Shown one piece after another: positions 27,372-35,512 of a DNA stretch of 64,000 nucleotides (position 1 is the stretch's first letter; the number at the start of each line of letters is the position of its first letter). Source of the DNA: an uncultured Collinsella sp. (GTDB lineage: Bacteria; Actinomycetota; Coriobacteriia; Coriobacteriales; Coriobacteriaceae); contig CALKBO010000019.1 in assembly GCA_937989875.1 (NCBI GenBank), positions 29,321-93,320 on the forward strand. Reading direction: 5' to 3'. A model generated the notes under the pieces. That model was not told the DNA's origin and ran no database searches. It saw only the letters and a list, made by a program, of their open reading frames with translations. The translations under genes and the position numbers were made by a program.

Positions 27372-27541
27372 AGGGCAAGGACACCTGCTGGTGGGAGCGC
27401 ACGGTGAGCCCCGACTCATCGGAGACCGAAGGCACGCTCTATTTGAATCGCGTTGGACACGACGGCGACGTCTTTACGTACGCAACGCCTGCGGACAAGC
27501 CAAACAAGCTAACCTGTGTGATCCCCGGGTTCTGTATCTAG
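27368..27541 (+). pseudogene. Out-of-frame 3' continuation of the kinase's DUF6273-like domain
   Basis: Translating from 27368 in the frame of 27368-27541 gives VKGKDTCWWERTVSPDSS and ends CVIPGFCI. The Trp-Trp motif and the final (R)PxFCI-type ending are those expected at the end of DUF6273 domains. One extra base between 27363 and 27368 would join it directly to the kinase frame. The cause is a real one-base deletion or a sequencing error; no slippery sequence is evident. Confidence 0.75.
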
Positions 27542-27584
27542 GCGGCGGGCGTCTTGCCATGACGGGACCCCCTCCCCGGCAATT

Positions 27585-27962
27585 GTCTCGATCTGCAACA
27601 CTAGCTCGGCAGATACAGGTCTAGTTGTTACAGAACGAGACAAACCCCAGCCCCGCGAGACAACATCTCAATCTGTAACAGTAAGGGGTCAAAATCCTCT
27701 CTAGATGTTACAGATCAAGACATTTGAGTTGACCCCGGGCAGTCTGTCTCGATCTGTAACAGTTAGAGGTTATATCTCCCGCTAGATGTTACAGATTGAG
27801 ACATTGAGTTTGCTGCCAACTGTTTGTCTTGATCTGTAACAAATACTCGGTAAAACGGGGTCTGGTTGTTACAGATCGAGACGTTAGCTTTCGGCTGAAA
27901 TGTTTGTCTAAATCTGTAACAGTTACGGCTCAAAAAACGGTCCAGATGTTACAGATTGAGAT
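27585..27962. repeat. Dyad-repeat array B: five 57-bp units in tandem
   Basis: Units at 27585-27641, 27665-27721, 27746-27802, 27826-27882 and 27906-27962. Each has 15-bp arms separated by exactly 27 nt. Unit starts are 80, 81, 80 and 80 bp apart, with 23-24 nt between units. The arms are strongly conserved, the gaps between units are not, and the 27-nt interiors are only weakly alike (first base always A). The array fills the gap between the kinase's DUF6273 tail and the copper operon promoter. Confidence 0.93.
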
Positions 27963-28040
27963 GATTGATTGGGACGGTCCATCGGTCAACCAACTACCCT
28001 CATCTGTAGCGAGATGTCATACATTTATTCTGTACTAGAC

Positions 28041-28053
28041 ACCCCCAGGGGGT
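28041..28053 (+). promoter_or_regulatory. CsoR-type copper operator
   Basis: ACCCCCAGGGGGT is a perfect dyad of the GC-rich kind bound by CsoR repressors. It sits just upstream of a TATAGT -10-like box at 28061-28066 and 60 bp before copA, while csoR is the third gene of the same operon. Autoregulated copper-responsive derepression is the natural reading. Confidence 0.75.
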
Positions 28054-28113
28054 ATGGGTGTATAGTATCGGCAGGTTAACATTTCCAACACCACGCCACA
28101 GAAAGGAGAAGCC

Positions 28114-30456
28114 ATGGCTCAAGATAAGTTTGACGTGGGCGGCATGACATGCGCCGCCTGCCAGGCGCACGTGGACCGTGCTGTGAGCAAGCTCGACGGC
28201 GTCGAGAACGTCGCAGTCAACCTACTCGCCGGTTCCATGATGGTCGACTATGACCCCGCGCAGGTCTCCCCCGACGATATCTGCACCGCCGTCGACCGTG
28301 CGGGATACTCGGCCTCGCCCGTCGATGCAGGCACCGGTGCCGCCGACTCAAACGGCAGCACGCGAGCCAGCTCTGGCGCCGCCCATATGGAGTCGCCAAC
28401 CAAAAAGCTGGAGGCCGCCGCCTCTGCCATGCGCACCCGCCTCATCGTCTCGATCGTATTCCTCATCCCACTGTTCTACATAGGCATGGGGCACATGCTC
28501 GGCTGGCCGCTGCCCGGCATCTTCACCGACCATACCCACAGCATGACGCTCGCCCTCACCGAGCTCGTCCTGCTCATCCCCATCGTCTATGTCAACGACG
28601 CGTACTTTATCAACGGGTTTAAATCGCTCGCGCACGGCGCGCCCACCATGGACGCCCTTATTGCCGTGGGCGCCACCGCTTCCATCGCCTGGTCGCTCTA
28701 CGCCATGTTCATCATGGCCGACCAATTAGCCGCGGGTCAGGTCCACGAGGCCATGATGACGAGCATGGACAATCTGTATTTTGAGAGCGCAGGCACGATC
28801 CTGTCGCTCGTTACCGTGGGCAAATACCTCGAGACGCGCAGCAAGTCCAAAACCGGCGGCGCCATCGAGGCGCTCATCGACCTGGCGCCCAAGACCGCGA
28901 CCGTCGTTGCCGACGACGGCAGCGAGACCACCGTCGACGTCGACAGCATCCTTCCCGGCCAGGTGCTGCGCGTGCGCCCCGGCGAGTCCATCCCCGTCGA
29001 CGGCGTGGTGCTCGAGGGCGCCTCCGCCGTGGACGAGAGCGCGCTCACCGGCGAGTCCATCCCCGTGGAGAAAACCGTCGGCGATACCGTCAACGCTGCC
29101 ACGGTCAATCGCACCGGTTCGTTTACCTTCCGTGCCACGCGTGTGGGCGCCGAGACATCGCTCGCCAAGATTATCCAACTCGTCGAGGACGCCAACGCAA
29201 CCAAGGCGCCCATCGCCCGCATGGCCGACAAGGTCGCCGGTGTGTTCGTGCCCGTGGTGTTCGTGATCTCGGCCGTGACCTTTGCGGTGTGGATGGCGCT
29301 GACCGGCAGCATAAACGAGGCACTCACCTCCGGCGTGGCGGTGTTGGTGATCAGCTGTCCGTGCGCACTCGGCCTAGCCACGCCCGTCGCCATTATGGTA
29401 GGTACCGGCAAGGGCGCCGAGATGGGCATTCTGTTTAAGAGCGCCGAGGCGCTGGAGAACCTGCGCAGCGTGGGCACCGTGGTGCTCGATAAGACGGGCA
29501 CGGTCACCCGCGGCAAGCCCGCCGTGACCGATATCGTAGTAGCGACGCGCGCCGACGGCTCGCCCGCCATGAGCGAAAAGGCGCTGCTCAAGCTGGCCGC
29601 CGCGTTGGAGCGCCCAAGCGAGCACCCGCTGGCCGAGGCGATTATGGCCGAGTGCGAGGCGCGCGGAATTGTCGCGCGCATGGTCGAGGACTTTGCCGCC
29701 GTGCCCGGTCGTGGCGTTACGGCGCGCGAGGGACAAAATGTCATCGCAGCCGGCAACGTACGCCTGATGGACGAGCTGGGCGCGAAGGTTCCCGCCGGCC
29801 TTGCCGAACAGTTCGCCGCCGAGGGCAAAACACCGCTGTTCTTTGCCAAGAACAGCGAGCTTGTCGGTACCATCGCCGTGGCCGACGAGGTCAAAGAGAC
29901 GAGCGCCGAGGCCATCGCCGCGCTCCACAAGCTCGACGTCGACGTGCGCATGCTCACCGGCGACAACCGTGTGACGGCCGAAGCAATCGCCCGCCGCGTG
30001 GAACTGAGCAGCAAGCAGGTCATCGCCGACGTCCTCCCTGCCGACAAGGAGTGCCACGTCCGCGAGCTGCAGGATGCGGGCGGCAAGGTCGCCATGGTGG
30101 GCGACGGCATCAACGACTCCCCCGCCCTGGCGCGCGCCGACGTGGGCCTTGCGATCGGCACCGGCGCCGACATCGCCAAGGAGGGGGCGGATGTCGTGCT
30201 CATGCGCAGCGACCTCATGGACGTCGCCCGCGCCATCGAGCTTTCGCGCGCCACGATTCGCAACATCAAGCAGGACCTGTTCTGGGCGCTGTTCTACAAC
30301 GGCATCGGCATTCCGCTCGCCGCGGGCGTGTTCTTCCCCCTCACCGGTTGGCAACTCTCGCCGATGTTTGGCGCCGCGGCCATGAGCCTGTCGAGTGTCT
30401 GCGTCGTAAGCAATGCGCTGCGCCTAAAATCCTTTAAGCCTAAAGTGGCAAAATAG
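28114..30456 (+). CDS. copA: Copper-exporting P1B-type ATPase
   Basis: A 780-residue P-type ATPase. One N-terminal HMA domain has GMTCAACQ (Cys13 and Cys16). About eight membrane segments follow. The ion-binding CPC motif is in SCPCALGLATP near residue 414, the phosphorylated Asp is in DKTGTVT near 458, and GDGINDSPAL is the hinge motif. CPC with one CxxC domain indicates export of Cu(I). The ATG follows AAAGGAG. It leads a copper operon with an HMA chaperone and CsoR. An Ala/Ser-rich linker joins the HMA domain to the membrane part. Confidence 0.92.
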   Translation: MAQDKFDVGGMTCAACQAHVDRAVSKLDGVENVAVNLLAGSMMVDYDPAQVSPDDICTAVDRAGYSASPVDAGTGAADSNGSTRASSGAAHMESPTKKLEAAASAMRTRLIVSIVFLIPLFYIGMGHMLGWPLPGIFTDHTHSMTLALTELVLLIPIVYVNDAYFINGFKSLAHGAPTMDALIAVGATASIAWSLYAMFIMADQLAAGQVHEAMMTSMDNLYFESAGTILSLVTVGKYLETRSKSKTGGAIEALIDLAPKTATVVADDGSETTVDVDSILPGQVLRVRPGESIPVDGVVLEGASAVDESALTGESIPVEKTVGDTVNAATVNRTGSFTFRATRVGAETSLAKIIQLVEDANATKAPIARMADKVAGVFVPVVFVISAVTFAVWMALTGSINEALTSGVAVLVISCPCALGLATPVAIMVGTGKGAEMGILFKSAEALENLRSVGTVVLDKTGTVTRGKPAVTDIVVATRADGSPAMSEKALLKLAAALERPSEHPLAEAIMAECEARGIVARMVEDFAAVPGRGVTAREGQNVIAAGNVRLMDELGAKVPAGLAEQFAAEGKTPLFFAKNSELVGTIAVADEVKETSAEAIAALHKLDVDVRMLTGDNRVTAEAIARRVELSSKQVIADVLPADKECHVRELQDAGGKVAMVGDGINDSPALARADVGLAIGTGADIAKEGADVVLMRSDLMDVARAIELSRATIRNIKQDLFWALFYNGIGIPLAAGVFFPLTGWQLSPMFGAAAMSLSSVCVVSNALRLKSFKPKVAK

Positions 30457-30603
30457 GCTCACCATTAAGTCCATTTATAACGGGTTTTCCAGGTGCCCGA
30501 GATTGACCTGAAAGAGGAGCGACGCGTACTTTGGTACGCGAGCGACGACTTGAAGGTCAAGATCGGGTGCCCGGGAAAGCCGACACAACAGAGAGGAATA
30601 CCC

Positions 30604-30825
30604 ATGCGTTACACGATCAAGACTTCCGGCCTTATGTGCGGCCACTGCGATGCCACCGTCGAGACGGCGCTGCTCAACGTGGCCGGCGTGACCGACGCCG
30701 ACGCCGATCACGAGACCCAGACCGTCCAGGTTGAGTGCGCCGACACCGTAACCGCCGAGCAACTCGCCGCCGCTGTCGAGGCCGCGGGCGAGAAATTCCA
30801 CGCCCTGTCTGTAACCGCCGCGTAG
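30604..30825 (+). CDS. Small HMA-domain metallochaperone (CopZ-like)
   Basis: A 73-residue protein made of one heavy-metal-associated domain. The metal motif is MCGHC (GLMCGHCDATVE) rather than the common MTCxxC, retaining two Cys with CxxC spacing. It probably carries Cu(I) to CopA. GAGAGGAATACCC precedes the ATG. About 150 nt separate it from copA, with a potential hairpin region but no separate strong promoter that I can see. Confidence 0.8.
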   Translation: MRYTIKTSGLMCGHCDATVETALLNVAGVTDADADHETQTVQVECADTVTAEQLAAAVEAAGEKFHALSVTAA

Positions 30826-30869
30826 CGACCTGAACGCACCCCTCCCCCGACCAGAAACGAGGACCCGCC

Positions 30870-31142
30870 ATGATGGCAGACCATAAATCGGTGACCCGTA
30901 TGCTCAAGACGGCACGCGGACAGATCGACGGCATCCTGCGAATGGTCGAGGAGGACCGTTACTGCGTCGACATCTCCACGCAGCTCATGGCAACACAGGC
31001 GCTCCTCGCGCGCATTAACGCCGACGTGCTCAAGGCGCATATCGAGGGCTGCGTGACTTCGGCAATCGAATCGGGCGACGAAGACCTCAAAGCCGCCAAG
31101 CTCGCCGAGATCGAACGCGTCGTCGACAAGCTCTCCAAGTAA
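30870..31142 (+). CDS. csoR: CsoR-family copper-sensing repressor
   Basis: A 90-residue all-helical DUF156 protein. The Cu(I) ligands of CsoR are all present: Cys32 (RYCVDI), His57 and Cys61 (KAHIEGC). RMLKTARGQIDGI and the central Gln/Arg pattern are typical. It presumably binds the operator at 28041-28053. GAGGACCCGCC precedes two possible adjacent ATG codons. The gene ends just before a palindromic repeat element. Confidence 0.9.
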   Translation: MMADHKSVTRMLKTARGQIDGILRMVEEDRYCVDISTQLMATQALLARINADVLKAHIEGCVTSAIESGDEDLKAAKLAEIERVVDKLSK

Positions 31143-31233
31143 TTGGGGCATTGGGGACAGACTTCTTTGCACCGTCTTGGTATTCCGGGGACAGGTATGT
31201 TTGCACCACATTGGTGCAGATTAACCTGTCCCC
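31143..31233 (+). repeat. GGGGACAGG palindrome (complete) preceded by a partial copy
   Basis: The complete element at 31187-31233 has outer arms GGGGACAGGT/ACCTGTCCCC and inner arms TTTGCACCA/TGGTGCAGA. A partial copy (GGGGACAGACTTCTTTGCACC) lies at about 31154-31173. It is the same family as 20027-20089 and sits directly after the csoR stop. Confidence 0.7.
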
Positions 31234-31288
31234 CTTGCTCTAAATCGGGTATAAAGGCGTGCAGCATATCGAACGAAAGGCAATTTGC

Positions 31289-31762
31289 ATGAATGACTTT
31301 ATGAAGGGTCGCAATGGTGCCGATGAACTCACCATCGTGATGGGTTTTGCCGGCATCGTCATCGCGATGATCGGATCGATAGCCCGCATCCAGTGGCTCA
31401 GCTGGATTGCCATCGCCGTAATCGTGATTGGCGTGCTGCGCGGCCTGTCCAAAAATATCGACGCACGTCACAAGGAGAACGAGGCCTTTGTCGCCGCGAC
31501 TGCAAACGTACCCGGCTTGGGCAAGTTTGTAGCTAGCTTGGGCGGCGGAGCTGCAGCGGCCAACGCCTCGCGCGCAGCCGGTACTAGCAAGGAAGACTTT
31601 GAACGTGCCAAGCGCACAGCCAAGAAGATGTGGAAGGGCCGCAAGACCACGGCCTATCTCAAGTGCCCCAACTGCGGCCAGATGCTCTCCGTTCCCAAGG
31701 GCAAAGGCAAGATCCGCGTCACCTGCCCCAAGTGCCATGCCAAGATGGAGACGCGCTCATAG
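31289..31762 (+). CDS. Small membrane protein with C-terminal zinc ribbon
   Basis: A 157-residue protein. Two hydrophobic segments (about residues 14-48: IVMGFAGIVIAMIGSI and WIAIAVIVIGVL) form a hairpin anchor. A Gly/Ala-rich and basic linker leads to a C-terminal zinc ribbon with CPNCGQ and CPKCH. Function is not known; such anchored zinc ribbons are common in Coriobacteriia. Start ATG at 31289 follows AAAGG at slightly long spacing. Confidence 0.65.
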   Translation: MNDFMKGRNGADELTIVMGFAGIVIAMIGSIARIQWLSWIAIAVIVIGVLRGLSKNIDARHKENEAFVAATANVPGLGKFVASLGGGAAAANASRAAGTSKEDFERAKRTAKKMWKGRKTTAYLKCPNCGQMLSVPKGKGKIRVTCPKCHAKMETRS

Positions 31763-31783
31763 CCGCCATACCATGGGACAAAT

Positions 31784-31819
31784 AAAAGCCGAGGCCTCGC
31801 ACTGGGACCTCGGCTTTTT
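31784..31819. terminator. Bidirectional terminator between the zinc-ribbon and amidohydrolase genes
   Basis: An 11-bp stem AAAAGCCGAGG/CCTCGGCTTTT with T-runs on both strands between convergent genes. A second hairpin with GGGACAATCC lies at about 31828-31853. Confidence 0.85.
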
Positions 31820-31869
31820 CTGATTATGACAAAAGGATTGTCCCTTTGTCGCATCGCCATATCGCGCGC

Positions 31870-33240
31870 TTACGCCACGCCATCGCGGGCAAGCTCCTCG
31901 GCCAACGCCTCGGCAGGCATGGCCATAATCGCGTCGAGCTCGGCGTCCACCTCGGGAATACGCTTCACCTTGAGCTTGCGCACCAGATCACCGCGACACA
32001 TCACGTGCGTCGGCTCACACAGTGCGCACAGGTCATCGAGCGGATTCTTGCGCGTCACCAGGATATCGGCGGCCTTGCCGCACTCGATTGTGCCGGTCTC
32101 GCCGCCCAACCCCAGTAGCTCGGCATTGACCTGCGTGGCCGTATGCAGCGCGAAGGCGTTGCCCACGCCGACATACTTGGCAAAATAGGCCACCTCACGC
32201 CACATGTCGTACTGCGTCACGAACGGGCAGCTCGAGTCCGTGCCAAGGCCCACCTTAACGCCAGCTTCCAGTGCGGCACGGGCGCTCTCGATGATGCCCG
32301 AGCACACGATGTCGCCGTTCTTCTTTTGCGTATCGGTAGAATGGGTCTTTTTCGGGTCGAGCAATACAAACGGCAGCGCCGGGCTGATAGTGCAGGTCAC
32401 ACTCGGCGCACGCCCCTCGAGCTGTGTGCCCGCGGCGCCACGATACAGCTCCAAGATTTCGGGTGTCAACGGAGCGCCGTGCTCAATCGTGTCAACGCCG
32501 GCCTCAAGCGCGGCCTTCACGCCCTCGGTGCTCTCGACATGGGCCATGACCGGAAGGCCCATATCGTGCGCCGCCTTGCACGCCGCCGCGGCAACCTCCA
32601 CCGGCATACGCAGCACGCCCGGCTCGCCCACCTCGGTCGCATCGAACACACCGCCCGTTACGAACAGCTTAATGACGTCGGCACCGCGCGCATACAGGTC
32701 GCGCACCTGTTCGGCTGCCTCGGCGGGACTGTTTGCCACCTGGGCGAACAAGCCCGCACCATGGCCGCCCGGCACCGTGACGCCCGTTCCCGGCGCCACC
32801 AGGCGAGGACCTTGATACTTGCCGGCATCGATAGCATCGCGCACGGCCAGATCGGCAAACAGCGGGTCGCCCGCGCCGCGCACCGTGGTCACGCCGCTTG
32901 CCAGCTGCTGCTGAGCGCTGCCCTTGAGGATATGGCGCACGATGGCGCGCCCCACGGGATTATCGAGCTTCTTCATCAGCGCGCCCGCATCGCCCGCCGA
33001 AACCGGTTTGCCCGAACCGCACAGATGCACATGCATATTGATGAGGCCCGGCATGAGATACGCCCCTGCCAGGTCGATGACCTCGGCGCCCGCCGGCGCC
33101 TGCGCCACAGCACTCGGCCCCATCCATGTGATGACACCGCGCTCAACGGCCACGGCCATATCGGGCTGCGGCTCCATATGCTCCGAGCCATCCAAGACGG
33201 TCGCATTGATAAACAACGTGGGACGATCGGCAGACGCCAT
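31870..33240 (-). CDS. Amidohydrolase family protein (imidazolonepropionase/prolidase-like)
   Basis: A 456-residue metal-dependent hydrolase. The N-terminal strand domain leads to LMPGLINMHVHLCGSG, whose HxH binds the metal. Later elements include PVMAHVESTEGVKAALEAGV shortened to its MAHVES core, DTIEHGAPL, and LGTDSSCPF with the catalytic Asp. Length and pattern fit the Pro-Xaa dipeptidase/imidazolonepropionase-like branch, but the substrate is not determined. The ATG follows GGGAGGAGC. It has no operon partner; the region upstream carries repeat array C1. Confidence 0.8.
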   Translation of the reverse strand: MASADRPTLFINATVLDGSEHMEPQPDMAVAVERGVITWMGPSAVAQAPAGAEVIDLAGAYLMPGLINMHVHLCGSGKPVSAGDAGALMKKLDNPVGRAIVRHILKGSAQQQLASGVTTVRGAGDPLFADLAVRDAIDAGKYQGPRLVAPGTGVTVPGGHGAGLFAQVANSPAEAAEQVRDLYARGADVIKLFVTGGVFDATEVGEPGVLRMPVEVAAAACKAAHDMGLPVMAHVESTEGVKAALEAGVDTIEHGAPLTPEILELYRGAAGTQLEGRAPSVTCTISPALPFVLLDPKKTHSTDTQKKNGDIVCSGIIESARAALEAGVKVGLGTDSSCPFVTQYDMWREVAYFAKYVGVGNAFALHTATQVNAELLGLGGETGTIECGKAADILVTRKNPLDDLCALCEPTHVMCRGDLVRKLKVKRIPEVDAELDAIMAMPAEALAEELARDGVA

Positions 33241-33389
33241 ATCGAGCTCCTCCCTCACGATTAACATGAACATTTGTCCATTATCACCTAATGCAGCGAC
33301 CTAAAGTCGAGCATATCGGTTAACGGAGGGAAGAGGGGATGTGGGGGACGGAATACGTTGCAGCCCCACCCCAGCAACATCAGGGGAAT

Positions 33390-33527
33390 GTCTCGATCTG
33401 TAACAGGTACAGGGTTATTGGGCCCCTTGATGTTACAGATCGAGACATTCGGTCGACGTTTCACCGGTTTGTCTCGATCTGTAACAATTACGAACTCAAA
33501 CAACTTCTAAACGTTACAGATCGAGAC
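33390..33527. repeat. Dyad-repeat array C1: two 57-bp units
   Basis: Units at 33390-33446 and 33471-33527, 81 bp apart. In both units the two arms are perfect inverted copies (GTCTCGATCTGTAAC). The array ends 8 bp before the stop codon of the AbiEi/DUF559-like gene and faces a matching array C2 on the gene's other side. Confidence 0.92.
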
Positions 33528-33535
33528 AAAACCTC

Positions 33536-34606
33536 TCAGCGCCCATACCACTGGCGTCTCCACTCCTCAGCCAATTCAGCCTGCCGAGGAATACCCGCCA
33601 ACCTCATTTTCTCGACCAGCTTCCCCGGGTCTTTGAGTTCGTTAAACGTAAACCGAAGCACCTTATGCCCGAGCATTGTCAGATGAGATTCCCGCTGACG
33701 CTCTGCCACGAATGGGTCGACCGACTCCCGGCCCTCACCGTTCTGCAAGGTGTACTTCCCCTTTCCGTCGAGCTCGCCGATGACACACGTCCCGTCCTCG
33801 AGCCGCCAAAAATAGTCGACGCGAAACACCTGGCTCGGATCGAGCGGGTCGCGAAACTCCGCCTGCAGCTCCGGAACCGGAAAGCCGTACGCAATAAAGA
33901 ACGCTCGGAACCGAGACTCGCCGCCGTTTTCGGACAGCCCGTCCGCATACGACGCAATCGCCTGTGCCCTGCGATACCCTCGCCTGCCCTCGCAATCGGC
34001 GCGGAGGCGCTCGCACAAATCCCCACGTGATACGCCCTTCGCCCGCAATGCAGAATCGGCGATCGCCAGACCATACGAAAACGGCGCACGCAGCAGACAA
34101 TCCTCCACCGTGCGCCAAAACGACGTCACCCGCACGCCGTCGACGCGCTCAAGCGCTCCCGCCATCTGAGGACGCAACAACCTGCACCCGCTGCTCAACG
34201 TCACCGAACAACCCGTCTTAACAAGAAAACGCGGCCCGAGCAGATCATTCGGCACCTCCAGGCCCCACAAAAGTGCCGCGTCATAACCCCAAAACGCCCA
34301 ATCGGGATGAAATTCCGCAAGCCCTTTGATAGTCCTCAGCGCTCGCTCCGCCGGCGTCAATGCATCCCAATCATGCTGAAAACAGAACAGGTACGGCTCG
34401 GGCTCCGCGATATCGTCGGTTCCAACATGGCGTCGCAGCCACATGAGCTCGGTATTGTCATGCGTTGCGAGCAGCGCACCTTGCTTGGCCGTCTCCGTGA
34501 GCCGCGCGAGCATCCTATTCCGCGCCAACGTGTTGCGAGTCGCATGTTTGTGTTTGAGAACGGTATTAGACACTTTCATCACCACCACGTCAGACAAATG
34601 GACCAT
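33536..34606 (-). CDS. AbiEi-like / DUF559-like protein flanked by repeat arrays
   Basis: About 356 residues. The middle part has FHPDWAFWGYDAALLWGLEVP, the pattern of AbiEi-type antitoxin and related actinobacterial proteins. The C-terminal third resembles a PD-(D/E)XK/DUF559 nuclease fold: VDYFW, then GELDGKGKY (acidic-x-acidic with Lys), then ERQRESHLTMLGHKVLRFT. No AbiEii toxin is adjacent. The start is uncertain: ATG 34606 is used, while GTG 34612 with GGAGG 5 nt upstream, or ATG 34579, are alternatives. Two-unit repeat arrays lie immediately on both sides, giving a cassette-like appearance. Function unknown. Confidence 0.65.
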   Translation of the reverse strand: MVHLSDVVVMKVSNTVLKHKHATRNTLARNRMLARLTETAKQGALLATHDNTELMWLRRHVGTDDIAEPEPYLFCFQHDWDALTPAERALRTIKGLAEFHPDWAFWGYDAALLWGLEVPNDLLGPRFLVKTGCSVTLSSGCRLLRPQMAGALERVDGVRVTSFWRTVEDCLLRAPFSYGLAIADSALRAKGVSRGDLCERLRADCEGRRGYRRAQAIASYADGLSENGGESRFRAFFIAYGFPVPELQAEFRDPLDPSQVFRVDYFWRLEDGTCVIGELDGKGKYTLQNGEGRESVDPFVAERQRESHLTMLGHKVLRFTFNELKDPGKLVEKMRLAGIPRQAELAEEWRRQWYGR

Positions 34607-34632
34607 CGTCACCGTTGCCTCCGCTGGCAAAT

Positions 34633-34769
34633 GTCTTGATCTGTAACAGGAAGACAGTCTTTAAGCCTCTAGTTGTTACAGAACAAGATCTTTCGGCAGC
34701 CGCCAACCTTCCGTCTCAATCTGTAACAGTTACGGGCCCAAACAGCCGCCAAACGTTACAGATTGAGAC
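34633..34769. repeat. Dyad-repeat array C2: two 57-bp units
   Basis: Units at 34633-34689 and 34713-34769, 80 bp apart, each with a 27-nt interior. The second unit has perfect inverted arms. The first carries GTTACAGAACAAGAT as right arm. The array starts 27 bp upstream of the AbiEi/DUF559-like start codon. Confidence 0.92.
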
Positions 34770-34804
34770 AAAGTCAGGGCTGTAGGCGGCACCAGTCACA
34801 TCCC

Positions 34805-35512
34805 CTACTCCCATTCTTGTTCGTAGATGTTGAGGGACTTCACGTAGCGCCCCTGGGCGCCCATGATGTCGCGGACCAGGCGCAAAAAGAAGCTGACGCA
34901 CGAGGTGTCAAAGCCGTCCTGCAGATCCTCGGGATGCACCGCACCCGGTCCATCGACCGCCGTGTCACTCAGGCGCGCGATGTCATACAGATAGAGCTGT
35001 CCCGCCGTCAGCCAGACATCGTCGACGCAGGCGAGGCGCACCGCGATCGCGCCGTCGCTCCAATGCTCCTTTTGCACGATATGCGGGTCGTAGACATCAA
35101 AGCGAAGGTCGGCGCGCGTATCCTTCAGCGCAACCATGCCGTTCGCAGGATCCTTGTCCAAAATGCCAAAGCGCGAGAAATACTGTGTGTCGCGCACCTG
35201 CTCGAGCCGCTTAAGCGAGGCAGGCGAAAACGATGCCGGCGGCTCATCAACATACAGCTCGAGCAGCGTCTTGCCATGGCGATAGGGGCGCTCGAAGAGC
35301 AGCCAATCGGTAAACGCCATGTTGTAGGCCATGATTTCGTTTTGGGAAGGCTCGGTGCGATAGCTGAGCCACGGGTCGACAATAATCTCAAACTGCTCGC
35401 GCGCCGGCTCCAAAAACTGAAACTTCCGCAGCATCCAAAAATGGGCCATGTCGGCAATATCGTTGCCGACGGCTTCGGCCAGATGAGCTCGGTCTAAAAC
35501 GTGGTCAGTCAC
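34805..35512 (-). CDS. Conserved-looking hypothetical protein
   Basis: A 235-residue soluble, acidic protein. I recognise no family. Visible features are Trp/Phe-rich stretches (AHFWMLRKFQFLEP, YNMAFTDWLLFERPY) and an ending NIYEQEWE. No signal peptide, membrane segment or Cys motif is seen. The GTG start has GAGGAGG 6 nt upstream, and codon use resembles neighbours, supporting a real gene. It lies between array C2 and a repeat-rich gap before gltD. Confidence 0.6.
   Translation of the reverse strand: MTDHVLDRAHLAEAVGNDIADMAHFWMLRKFQFLEPAREQFEIIVDPWLSYRTEPSQNEIMAYNMAFTDWLLFERPYRHGKTLLELYVDEPPASFSPASLKRLEQVRDTQYFSRFGILDKDPANGMVALKDTRADLRFDVYDPHIVQKEHWSDGAIAVRLACVDDVWLTAGQLYLYDIARLSDTAVDGPGAVHPEDLQDGFDTSCVSFFLRLVRDIMGAQGRYVKSLNIYEQEWE

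Noticed and set aside
27585..27962. Array B as a CRISPR
   Set aside because: The 15-bp repeats alternate in orientation, interiors share conserved bases, intervals alternate 27 and 23-24 nt, and no cas gene is near.
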